From NCBI RefSeq assembly GCF_900111905.1, contig NZ_FOKM01000002.1, forward strand, positions 248,001-312,000: DNA of 64,000 nt. Reading direction: 5' to 3'. Shown piece after piece: positions 54,782 to 62,329 of the stretch (position 1 is its first letter; each line of letters begins with the position of its first letter). The notes beneath the pieces were generated by a model. The model was not told the DNA's origin, did not search any database, and saw nothing but the letters and a program-made list of their open reading frames with translations. The translations under genes were made by a program, and so were the position numbers. Origin of the DNA: Rhizobium sp. NFR07. Its GTDB lineage: Bacteria > Pseudomonadota > Alphaproteobacteria > Rhizobiales > Rhizobiaceae.

Positions 54782-56239
54782 TTAGCGCTTGGAGTAGGAA
54801 CTGGGCTTAGGAAACCCACCGCGTATCACAATGACGATGATCGCGAGTAGGGAATTGCCGATTTGGTGCGGGATGACATCAATATCATCGTCGACATTTC
54901 CAACTGGCGCCGACTTATTAGAAGATTCCAGAACCGCTAGAAGCGCAATCTTTTTCCCTAACGCTAAAGCATAGGCTGCAGTCTGATCAAAATATTTGGC
55001 GAAATCCTTAGGGTAGAGTACTTTGGTGTTTTCGACTTTGAGTTCGATTGGGATGTCACGAAAGGTCAAGTCCGTTATTCCACCAGCAGCCTCTGGATGG
55101 CCATGAAGGTCGCCGCCAATGTCATGGCGCATTCGCAACATCCTAACCGCCTCAGACTGAAAATCTTTTTCGGAGCAATTTTCTGGAAAACTCGCATCAC
55201 GCAATGCTGACGCAGCAATGCTGCCAAATCCCCCGAGAATTACCATTGCATCAGCTAGATCACCCTGATTTATGCCGGGCATTGACCTGAGGCGATCGCG
55301 GATTTTCAGCAGGTGAAGATCGACATTGCGAAATCCGGTTAGCGGATTGGATGAAAGGTCACTGCCTTCCAAAACCAAGCGTCGATGCCCCACTACCTCG
55401 ACTCTCCGATGGTGCACGGTGCTGTCGAATTCGGCTGCATATAAAAATTCGTATGGCCTTGCACCGAAGGAATGAGCGATTTCGAGTACAGCGCGGCCTG
55501 TTCCCGTGAATATGAAAGGACCAGAGCCGTCGGGTCTTCCAAACTTGAATTGCGGGAGCCAGTCGCGTTCACGGCTGTCGATCGTGATCGGGACCAGCGA
55601 GAGAATTTCAGCCCCGTCCGGCCAATTTGATACGCGAACTTCTACGGTCAGGTCATAGGCTGTCGCGGGTTTCAGATAATTCCACTGCTGTGCGGGCTGC
55701 CCATCTATATCGAATTTGAGAAACGCTACCGTGGGCTGCGATTTTTCTCTCTCAGCAGATGGATACTGCTTCTCTGAGCCGCTTACTGATATATTTGCAA
55801 ACATCAGTAGTGGCAAAGCCCAGCCTCTCAAAGCGGCTTGGACGCTTGCGAGATCATTCGTGTCTTGAATGCTTGCAACCAAAGCCAAAAACGAGCCTAA
55901 GGGTTCGATCTCGACGAACTTAGCATTCTGACCTTGCTCCGACGCTTTCATCTTGGCGGCAGCAAGGAAGCGCTGAGCGTCGGGTTCCGCCGCGCGGATG
56001 GCATGCTTCCATTGCGCCAGCAGCGTAAAAATGTTTATGGCGAATGAGTATGCTCGATACTGATCTTCTACATCGCCTTCGCCGAGAACTGCGACCTCCT
56101 GTTCAAATGCGGAGCTGGCTGTCCGCAGCTCTTCCGCAGCTTGAGGTATTGTGGTCAGCGAGCTATCGAGAGATTGGATTACGCTAATTCTCGAAGAGAA
56201 AGCGCGGTGGAACATGTGGGTATTCGGCTCGTTCCGCAT
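54782..56239 (-). CDS. Predicted PD-(D/E)XK nuclease of unknown family (candidate defence effector)
   Basis: A 485-residue protein not matched to a named family by eye. Residues 1-150 are mostly helical. About 165-290 looks beta-rich ('PTVAFLKFDIDGQPAQQWNY'). The C-terminal 355-440 fits a RecB/Cas4-like PD-(D/E)XK fold: E363 in 'FQSEAVRML', D390 in 'GGITDLTF', E399 and K401 in 'IPIELKVE', and the Q-x3-Y motif (Q419, Y423) in 'FDQTAAYALAL'. A hydrophobic run near 463-473 may be buried strand or membrane. Its start lies inside the end of the 854-residue gene (56-bp overlap), so the two are co-translated; ATG 56215 is an alternative. Codon usage is AT-richer than flanking chromosome. Confidence 0.75.
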   Translation of the reverse strand: MRNEPNTHMFHRAFSSRISVIQSLDSSLTTIPQAAEELRTASSAFEQEVAVLGEGDVEDQYRAYSFAINIFTLLAQWKHAIRAAEPDAQRFLAAAKMKASEQGQNAKFVEIEPLGSFLALVASIQDTNDLASVQAALRGWALPLLMFANISVSGSEKQYPSAEREKSQPTVAFLKFDIDGQPAQQWNYLKPATAYDLTVEVRVSNWPDGAEILSLVPITIDSRERDWLPQFKFGRPDGSGPFIFTGTGRAVLEIAHSFGARPYEFLYAAEFDSTVHHRRVEVVGHRRLVLEGSDLSSNPLTGFRNVDLHLLKIRDRLRSMPGINQGDLADAMVILGGFGSIAASALRDASFPENCSEKDFQSEAVRMLRMRHDIGGDLHGHPEAAGGITDLTFRDIPIELKVENTKVLYPKDFAKYFDQTAAYALALGKKIALLAVLESSNKSAPVGNVDDDIDVIPHQIGNSLLAIIVIVIRGGFPKPSSYSKR

Positions 56240-58748
56240 TCTCTTTCTCCAGCTCAGCGATCAATATTTTCCACCGGTTTACCAGCTCCTCGACCGGCTT
56301 ATCCTCAGCCAGAGCGGTCTCAATAGCTGTGGCGGTTTCAAGCAATGAAGCCTCAATACGCCACTGCGCATTTCGATCTTCTTCGGGTATGGCCTCCACC
56401 ATCTTCACGGCTCGAGCGTGAGCAGCCTGAAATCTATTCGCCTTAGTCAATGCCGAGAGGAGGAGAAGAGCTTCGCTGAATTCATTGATGCGGAATGGAT
56501 TCAATACGTCGAATGCTTTCTCGATCTCGTCACCGCACTCGCGGACATCTTTAATCGGCGCTCGCACTATTGCCGTTACGCAATCCTCCGTGGAAATGGA
56601 GCGTGTGTAGTCGCTTGAGAGAGCCTTCAGCGCGACTTTCGTGAAGCCGGGAACATCTTGGAAGCTGAAGACCAGATCGTCGACAGCCTTATACAGAGCA
56701 TCATCATCTAAGGTCAGCAGGAGATTAGTGAGAAAGACACCAAAATTACCCTTTAGCTGGTCGTCGGTAAGACAGAGCTTTGCAAACAATCGAATACACT
56801 CGACCAGAAAACCTTTGTCTTGGCCCGCCTGCGAATAATAGGCGATGAGATTCCACATTGGAGAACTCAGTAGTTGCCGCTTTTCCGCCGGGAAGGAGCG
56901 CCTAGCTAGCGCCCTGACTGCTGATTTGTGCACGATCACATAAGGATCAGTCAAAAGCACCGAGATTGCCTGGAAGAAAAGATCAGGAAAATTGTCCCTG
57001 AGTCCGAGCGGGATGCCTTCCCACGCCTGTACAGCGCTTGCGCGGACAAGGGCGCTCTCGTCCATCAGCGCCCTATACCAGTCAGAGAGAACTGCGTTCA
57101 GGCTATCAACGCCGCTCAGCAGCTCCGATACATGAACCATCATGTTTCCGCGCATTTGTGTCTGACTTTCGGGCAGGTGGCGATAGAGAGTTAGAAAGTC
57201 GTCCACGCCATCCTTTCCCTTGAAGCGAGCGCCGATCGCGGCCCACTTTATCAATGCGCCCTGCAAATTATCGATCGCACTGCGACTGTTTTGGCGCTCC
57301 ATCTGAGCCAACCAATTGCCCGAGCTTTCCAGTTGGTTTGAGGTGCCGATGGAATCGTACCTCTGACTCAAAGTCGCGGCCGCGCCTATAAGCTCATCTA
57401 GATGCTCTACAGCTAAGGCCGCGTATTCATCCTGCGCATGTCTGAAGAATTGCCCTGCCTCGTTCATAGTTGTCTCGGCCTCGTCCACGGCGGCCCAAAG
57501 TAGTCTTCTGAACGCGATCTTTTGCGGCTCGCCTATCTGAGGATTTTCTCGATAACTATGCCTGAACGCAGTGCGATACACACGAATGGCCTCTTGCTTT
57601 CCGGTGTCGTCGTTATCTTTAAGGAATGACTGGATTATTGAGTCCGCTTCATTTGGGCTTCGTCTGAAGCATTCAGAGGCGGCTTCGCGCAGATAAAATA
57701 GGACCTCGCTATTCCTCCCCTCACTCTGTAGCAATCGCCTCCGTCGCATTAACTTGCCAAAGATGTTACGAGCGTTTTTTCGGAACAACTCGTCGCTCGA
57801 CAGTGCTAAAATTATCCGTACGGCAGCCGCTATCTGCCCGGTCTGAGACGCCCCGAAAAGAGCGTCGATCTCGTTGACTAGGTCGTCTTTTCTGTTCTCG
57901 AATAGCTGTCTGATCGGCCCGTCATCATACTCCCTCCGCTCCGCTCCGATTCTCGAGCTAGGCGGGGGAGTGACTGCCATCGATACAAATCGGCTGATGA
58001 TGGAAGATAGTTGCTTCGAATTGAGTTTGTCAGACTCAGCTAAAACGTAGCTGGTAGCCTCTGACGACCTGACATAGCTCTCTAGAAGCCTCACCGCGAC
58101 TGCTAGTTTATCCGTGGGCTCAAGCGGGGCCTTTATCAGCGCTTTGGCAGCGTGGAGCGAATAGGGAAAATTCTCATGAATCGCAGCAGGCAGAAGATAT
58201 GTGATGATCTTCTGCCCGAAGACCTCAGGCGCGAGATTTGCGAACTGCTCAAGCCGTGGGTCATCGTGAGTGATATTCTCGTCGTCCAGTTCGTCTATTA
58301 AATCGAGTACGTGGGTTTCCTCGAAGCTAAGCTCGCTCCGCAACGCAGCACGCGTCTGCTTCCTTGCTTTTTTGGCATGATCTTGTTTGTCCCGCTCAGC
58401 CTGTTGTTGAGCTTTGCGTTGCAAGGCTTTGCGTTCGCGAGGCTCTATAAACTCCGCGATGTTCGGAAGCCCAACAGGAACTCGCTTGTCGCATCCTTTG
58501 CAATTGCTCAGGTAGAAGTCATACACTGCGTCTTCTAGTAACCAGCTGAACATTGAGTTCTTTTTGGAGAACTTACACCGAACCCCCATATGGCCAATCG
58601 GAAGGCCGGTGTTGGCTTCGATCATCCCGACGCCGCCAGTTCTGGCGAATTCGGCATGGTAACACCAATTTTCTAGAAGCTTTTTAGCCCGTATATTTCT
58701 TTGTCCCGCTTGTACGGCTTGTCTGTACTCGGCTTCAAAGTCTTCCAT
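56184..58748 (-). CDS. Large Cys-motif/helical-repeat protein of unknown function (candidate defence sensor)
   Basis: An 854-residue protein with no P-loop and no recognised family. Cysteines C29, C58, C83 and C86 (the last pair in 'LSNCKGCDKRVP') plus H31 and H53 could form an N-terminal zinc site. A strongly charged coiled-coil-like stretch follows (about 100-150, 'RKALQRKAQQQAERDKQDHA'). The remaining ~700 residues are helical with HEAT-like units, clearest at about 570-660 ('DESALVRASAVQAWEGIP', 'DPYVIVHKSAVRALARRSFP'). It overlaps the nuclease gene downstream by 56 bp. Lower G+C and island position indicate transfer. A recognition scaffold for the nuclease is inferred. Confidence 0.72.
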   Translation of the reverse strand: MEDFEAEYRQAVQAGQRNIRAKKLLENWCYHAEFARTGGVGMIEANTGLPIGHMGVRCKFSKKNSMFSWLLEDAVYDFYLSNCKGCDKRVPVGLPNIAEFIEPRERKALQRKAQQQAERDKQDHAKKARKQTRAALRSELSFEETHVLDLIDELDDENITHDDPRLEQFANLAPEVFGQKIITYLLPAAIHENFPYSLHAAKALIKAPLEPTDKLAVAVRLLESYVRSSEATSYVLAESDKLNSKQLSSIISRFVSMAVTPPPSSRIGAERREYDDGPIRQLFENRKDDLVNEIDALFGASQTGQIAAAVRIILALSSDELFRKNARNIFGKLMRRRRLLQSEGRNSEVLFYLREAASECFRRSPNEADSIIQSFLKDNDDTGKQEAIRVYRTAFRHSYRENPQIGEPQKIAFRRLLWAAVDEAETTMNEAGQFFRHAQDEYAALAVEHLDELIGAAATLSQRYDSIGTSNQLESSGNWLAQMERQNSRSAIDNLQGALIKWAAIGARFKGKDGVDDFLTLYRHLPESQTQMRGNMMVHVSELLSGVDSLNAVLSDWYRALMDESALVRASAVQAWEGIPLGLRDNFPDLFFQAISVLLTDPYVIVHKSAVRALARRSFPAEKRQLLSSPMWNLIAYYSQAGQDKGFLVECIRLFAKLCLTDDQLKGNFGVFLTNLLLTLDDDALYKAVDDLVFSFQDVPGFTKVALKALSSDYTRSISTEDCVTAIVRAPIKDVRECGDEIEKAFDVLNPFRINEFSEALLLLSALTKANRFQAAHARAVKMVEAIPEEDRNAQWRIEASLLETATAIETALAEDKPVEELVNRWKILIAELEKENAERAEYPHVPPRFLFEN

Positions 58749-58898
58749 GAGTGCGGTCTCCGTAGAAGGCCCAGCGCCCTTCGTTCTTACGGTAGGAATC
58801 GTTTTGCTACAGCACCGATCCTAGCTGAACTTTTTCCGAAGTAATGGGACTATGCGCTCTTTCGTATTGCCGCAGGCACTCGGCAGGCAAAGCGAACA

Positions 58899-60293
58899 TC
58901 AGGCTATCCCAAACGCCTTCTTCATCGCTGCCGTTGTCACCACCAACTTTGCCTGCTCGCCGCCGTAGGTTCGATTGCCTACCCCTCCGAGCGAATGACC
59001 GAGTATAATGTTCTGGTCCAGTTCCGCCACCCCTGCCAGCAGCAGCCTGTCCTTCATGTTGTGGCGCAGCGAGTGAACAACCAGCCGCGAGTTATCGGTG
59101 ATCTCCCTCACTCGGTCCATTAGCGCCTTGGAGACGTTAGTGGGGCCGTTCTCGTCACTGTAACGGCTGAACACCATTGGTCCCGCATCAGCCGCAGCCA
59201 AGGCCTCAATCGCTGCTGCGAGGGCATCGCCGACTAGGGGGACGTGACGCTTCGATGTTTTCGTCTTAATGCGTCGATCCTCATGCCATGTGACCCGGAT
59301 GTTTGGTGTATCGCCGATGATCGTCACATCATCCACTCGCAGGCCGGAGACTTCCGCCATTCGGCAGCCCGTTCCTTCGAGCAAGCGCCAGATGAGTTGG
59401 AGATCGGGATTTACGGTTGAGAGGATATGGTTCCTGACCTCAATGAGCATATCTGCCGGGAACGGATAGCGCTTGTCGGCCTCGTTCTCCTCGTCGAGAC
59501 CCGCGATGTCCAGCTTTCGGAATGGATTGTTGCAACCGCCCAGCTCGAACTCCGTGATCGCATGGTTGATGATTGCTTTGACGATGTTCAGCTCTCGGCG
59601 CACTGACGCTGGTGTCAAGCTGCCAAGACCTAGTAGATGATCTCTGACCTTGCGGGCATCGTCACGCGTGATCTTATCGACTTGAGGGGTCTTGCCCAAC
59701 GCCCGCTTCAGCCGCGAGATGACACGCTCAACGCGCTGCGTGTTCTTCTTCACATCAAACGCGCTGCCAGCCACCTTGTCCTTCAGGTAGAGCTTGACCG
59801 CATCGTCCAGTGACGGGCTAGGTTTACGCGGAGCCTTGGACATGAGGGACTGAATGAGGAACGCATCCGCCTTATCGGTGATGATCGGGTTCCCCGTCTT
59901 CTCGTCATGAGGGTATCGAGCAGCAATGCCCTCGGCGATTATCTCGCGTTGGAAACCCTGCTCATCATTGCTGGCGACAGCTTCTGGATTATCGACACCC
60001 AACTCCCTCAGTCGGGCGAGAAGGATGTCATAGCGCTCGCGATCGGAGAGTTCGGCGAAGGGAAGTTTGGCTTTTTCGGCGACCAGAGCTTTGCGGGCAA
60101 GGGCAAGCTCCTCCTCAAACCCTGCATGGATGCGAGGGTAGGCTTTAAGGGCCTCTTTTTCGCTGTCACCAAGCGTGGCGATCAGCTCTTTCTTGCCTGC
60201 TATGGACTGGAGATCGTCGGGAACTCTGCGCCGATATCGGTACTGCCTTCGGCTCGCCGATGGCTCTTGGACGTACTTCAACACAAGCCCCAT
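58899..60293 (-). CDS. int: Tyrosine integrase of the tRNA-Leu island
   Basis: A 464-residue phage-type integrase. An N-terminal DUF6538-like arm region ('RYRRRVPDDLQSIAGKKELI') and SAM-like core-binding domain ('VKLYLKDKVAGSAFDVKKNT', about 165-270) precede the catalytic domain. Catalytic residues are Arg in 'RLLEGTGCRMAEVSGLRVDD', Lys in 'KTKTSKRHVPL', H-x-x-R in 'LVVHSLRHNMKD', His in 'NIILGHSLGG' and Tyr in 'GNRTYGGEQ'. ATG 60291-60293 lies 80 bp inside the right att repeat, with TGTACC motifs overlapping its start region. It integrates and excises the element at the tRNA. Confidence 0.93.
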   Translation of the reverse strand: MGLVLKYVQEPSASRRQYRYRRRVPDDLQSIAGKKELIATLGDSEKEALKAYPRIHAGFEEELALARKALVAEKAKLPFAELSDRERYDILLARLRELGVDNPEAVASNDEQGFQREIIAEGIAARYPHDEKTGNPIITDKADAFLIQSLMSKAPRKPSPSLDDAVKLYLKDKVAGSAFDVKKNTQRVERVISRLKRALGKTPQVDKITRDDARKVRDHLLGLGSLTPASVRRELNIVKAIINHAITEFELGGCNNPFRKLDIAGLDEENEADKRYPFPADMLIEVRNHILSTVNPDLQLIWRLLEGTGCRMAEVSGLRVDDVTIIGDTPNIRVTWHEDRRIKTKTSKRHVPLVGDALAAAIEALAAADAGPMVFSRYSDENGPTNVSKALMDRVREITDNSRLVVHSLRHNMKDRLLLAGVAELDQNIILGHSLGGVGNRTYGGEQAKLVVTTAAMKKAFGIA

Positions 60294-60295
60294 AA

Positions 60296-60372
60296 TGTAC
60301 CTTCCCTTGTACCGGTTTGTGTACCGGTGGGAAGGCTAACATCCTGAGAACATTGAAAATGTTCAACTTTAA
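60296..60372. other. Right-end arm-type repeats of the integrative element
   Basis: TGTACC at 60296-60301, TTGTACCGG at 60307-60315 and TGTGTACCGG at 60318-60327 are direct repeats of motifs at the left end. GAACATT-GAA-AATGTTC (60348-60364) is a perfect dyad. The wider block 60350-60372 is an inverted near-copy of 52346-52368. They lie between int and the att core, where arm-binding sites and the int promoter are expected. Confidence 0.55.
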
Positions 60373-60373
60373 A

Positions 60374-60398
60374 CAATGGGAATGGTGCCCAGAAGAGG
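60374..60398. repeat. Right attachment-site repeat (25 bp), overlapping the tRNA-Leu 3' end
   Basis: Identical to 52286-52310. Bases 60383-60398 belong to the tRNA gene (CCA, discriminator, acceptor and part of the T-arm); the other nine lie beyond the tRNA. The tRNA stays intact after integration. Confidence 0.85.
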
Positions 60399-60469
60399 AC
60401 TCGAACCTCCACATCCTTTCGGATACCAGCACCTGAAGCTGGCGCGTCTACCAATTCCGCCATCTGGGC
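60383..60469 (-). tRNA. tRNA-Leu (anticodon CAG)
   Basis: The reverse complement begins GCCCAGATGGCGGAATTGG and ends TTCTGGGCACCA. It has a D-arm, an anticodon loop around CTTCAGG (anticodon CAG), a class II variable arm (TATCCGAAAGGATG) and a T-arm GGTTCGAGTCC. CCA is encoded. It is the integration target of the adjacent element. Confidence 0.95.
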
Positions 60470-60561
60470 GACGGAGAGCGATGTACGGGGGCGGCCCCTC
60501 CCTGTCAACCGGGTTTTTCAAGTTTCTGTGTCAGTTGTCGAAAAACTTTTGGAGACACATC

Positions 60562-61767
60562 TCAGGCAGTGCCGCCAGCCTCGGTTTTTGCGGCATGCCG
60601 GTCCAGATGGCCGAGGTCGCGGTCGGGGTCGATCACGTCGCGCACCCGCTGTTTCAGCTCCTTCGGACCGGGAAAACCGCCATCGCGCTTGCGCTCCCAG
60701 ATCAGCGTGCCGTCGATTCGGATTTCGAACACGCCGCCGGTGCCCGGAATGAGCCCGACCTGGCCGAGCTGGTCGCCGAATGTCTGCAGCAGCTCCTGCG
60801 CCATCCAGCCGGCCCTGAGCAGCCAGTTGCACTGGGTGCAGTAGAGAATGGTGATCCGCGGCCTGTCAATCGCGGCACTTGCCGTCGGCGTTTTGGCGCC
60901 GGATGTCGCTCCATCCAGCGCGAGCTTCACCATGGTCGCAAGGTCAGCCTCGGCAAAGCCCGCCTCGGCGGCGCCCTCGAAGCTTGCCAGCGCCGCCTTC
61001 ATCGCCGGGATCGCGACATCGATCTGGGCGGCGAAATCGCGCACGACGCTTACATCCTTGATCACGCCGGAGACCGGGAAGCCGACGGCATCCGTTTCAC
61101 CGAGTACGACCGGAAGCCGGCCCTTCATGGCGGGGCTCGCGGCGGGACTGCCTGACAGGACATCGATCATCCGCGCCCGGTCGAGCCCTGCCTTGCCGCC
61201 GAGCAGCAGTGCTTCCTTCAGGCTTTCCCACATGCCGCTCAGCATCATGTTGTTCATCAGCTTGGCCACCGCGCCATGGCCGAGATCGCCGACATGGTGG
61301 ATGCGATCGGAGAGGACCTCGACGACCGGCAGGAAGCGACGAAAATCCTCTTCCGCACCACCGATGTAGAAACCGGCCTTGCCGGCGAGCAGCATTTCCG
61401 GGCCGCCGGAGATCGGCGCGTCGACGAGGCGCCCGCCGGCTTTCTCGACCGCAGGCCGATGGGCGCGCAGCGTAAGCGGGCTGACGGTGCTGGTATCGAC
61501 GATCAGCTTGTCTGCAAGATCGAATGTTTCCAGCGTGCCGACGACGGCGTCGACGGCGGCATCGTCCAGCAGGGCGAGGAGGATGATGTCGGAGCTGTCC
61601 ACGAGGCTGCTCAGGTCCAGCGCCGTGGTAACGCCGCTGTCGCTCAGGCCTGCGGGCATGCCGCTGCGGCTCCAGCCGGTGACCGGGAGACCCTCGGATG
61701 CGAGACGGATCGCCATGGCGCGGCCCATGCGTCCGAGGCCGATAATACCGATGCGGATGGGCTCCAT
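60562..61767 (-). CDS. 3-hydroxyisobutyrate dehydrogenase-like protein fused to a SelW/Rdx-like domain
   Basis: A 401-residue two-domain protein. Residues 1-290 are a beta-hydroxyacid dehydrogenase. The Rossmann motif is 'RIGIIGLGRMGRAMAIRLAS', with 'LVDAPISGGPEMLLAGKAGF' and catalytic-Lys region 'HGAVAKLMNNMMLSGMWESL' following. After a short Ala/Thr linker, residues ~305-385 form a SelT/W/H (Rdx) thioredoxin-like domain with C-x-x-C in 'ITILYCTQCNWLLRAGWMAQ', then 'GTGGVFEIRIDGTLIWERKR' and 'GFPGPKELKQRVRDVIDPDR'. Rdx proteins are normally stand-alone, about 100 residues. No internal stop or start separates the halves. Convergence of NAD(P) redox and thiol chemistry is inferred. Confidence 0.85.
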   Translation of the reverse strand: MEPIRIGIIGLGRMGRAMAIRLASEGLPVTGWSRSGMPAGLSDSGVTTALDLSSLVDSSDIILLALLDDAAVDAVVGTLETFDLADKLIVDTSTVSPLTLRAHRPAVEKAGGRLVDAPISGGPEMLLAGKAGFYIGGAEEDFRRFLPVVEVLSDRIHHVGDLGHGAVAKLMNNMMLSGMWESLKEALLLGGKAGLDRARMIDVLSGSPAASPAMKGRLPVVLGETDAVGFPVSGVIKDVSVVRDFAAQIDVAIPAMKAALASFEGAAEAGFAEADLATMVKLALDGATSGAKTPTASAAIDRPRITILYCTQCNWLLRAGWMAQELLQTFGDQLGQVGLIPGTGGVFEIRIDGTLIWERKRDGGFPGPKELKQRVRDVIDPDRDLGHLDRHAAKTEAGGTA

Positions 61768-61793
61768 GCGACACGACTCCTCTGCTCATTAGG

Positions 61794-61809
61794 ATAGGAA
61801 TGGTCCTAT
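61794..61809. promoter_or_regulatory. Inverted repeat upstream of the dehydrogenase fusion gene
   Basis: ATAGGA-ATGG-TCCTAT, a perfect 6+4+6 dyad 27 bp upstream of the fusion-gene ATG and 113 bp from the divergent small membrane-protein gene. A probable operator for an unidentified regulator. Confidence 0.35.
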
Positions 61810-61921
61810 TCGCTTTGATCCGCGAACGCCATTCCCTCGATCCTACAACTGAAAGAAATGGGTCAGCTTGGAACAATCTCGCGTCACGCGCATTTTACCT
61901 GCCGAAATGGAGGAAACGAAA

Positions 61922-62233
61922 ATGGCTTATGATCCTAATCCGAATGACAACCGTCCTGACCTGCGTACCCCGGTAGAGACACGCAAAAGCTCTTCCTGGA
62001 TGGGCTGGGTCGCAGTCCTCGCGGTCATCGTCGTGGGCGCTTTCGTCTGGTCTCAGATGGGTGGCTCTTCGACCGATCCTACCACGACCTCGTCGACATC
62101 AGCGCCGGCAGCTGAGCCGGCACCGGCAACCCCTGCAGCGCCTGCCGCACCGGCAACCCCGGCACCGGCTACGCCTGCTGCTCCGGCCGCTCCGGCAACG
62201 GGCGGTGGTTCCACCACCACGCCGCAGCAGTAA
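61922..62233 (+). CDS. Small membrane-anchored Ala/Pro-rich protein
   Basis: A 103-residue protein. It has a hydrophilic N-terminus ('AYDPNPNDNRPDLRTPVETR') and one transmembrane helix ('WMGWVAVLAVIVVGAFVWSQ'). A low-complexity periplasmic tail of repeated APAAPATP-type units ends in TTTPQQ. ATG 61922 follows GGAGGAAACGAAA; the longer frame from 61868 is not needed. No enzymatic domain. The tail is slippage-prone and probably an unstructured envelope spacer. Confidence 0.75.
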   Translation: MAYDPNPNDNRPDLRTPVETRKSSSWMGWVAVLAVIVVGAFVWSQMGGSSTDPTTTSSTSAPAAEPAPATPAAPAAPATPAPATPAAPAAPATGGGSTTTPQQ

Positions 62234-62254
62234 CGCATCGGATCGATGTAAACG

Positions 62255-62289
62255 AAAAGGCCGTCCGCTTCATGAGCGGACGGCCTTTT
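62255..62289. terminator. Bidirectional rho-independent terminator
   Basis: A perfect 15-bp stem (AAAAGGCCGTCCGCT at 62255-62269 with its complement at 62275-62289), loop TCATG. A-tract on one side and T-tract on the other work in both directions. It separates the convergent small membrane-protein gene and chemotaxis receptor gene. Confidence 0.9.
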
Positions 62290-62329
62290 CTCGTTTCCGA
62301 GATCCGGTCTTCGGTTTCCGCTGGCCGGA

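Larger units (their letters stand above)
52286..60398. mobile_element. Integrative element inserted at the 3' end of tRNA-Leu(CAG)
   Basis: An 8.1-kb island bounded by a perfect 25-bp direct repeat (52286-52310 and 60374-60398). The right copy covers the last bases of tRNA-Leu including CCA. A tyrosine integrase gene sits directly inside the tRNA end, reading away from it. Cargo from left to right is a serine recombinase, a non-coding region with terminator, a ParB-like gene, a PD-(D/E)XK nuclease-like gene and a large Cys-motif/helical-repeat gene. The last two genes look AT-richer than the chromosome. No conjugation, replication or phage structural genes are seen, so it is a minimal integrative (probably mobilisable or satellite) island. 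Confidence 0.85.

Noticed and set aside
56184..58748. STAND/Avs-type NTPase sensor
   Set aside because: No Walker A, Walker B or other P-loop motif could be found in the 854-residue sequence.
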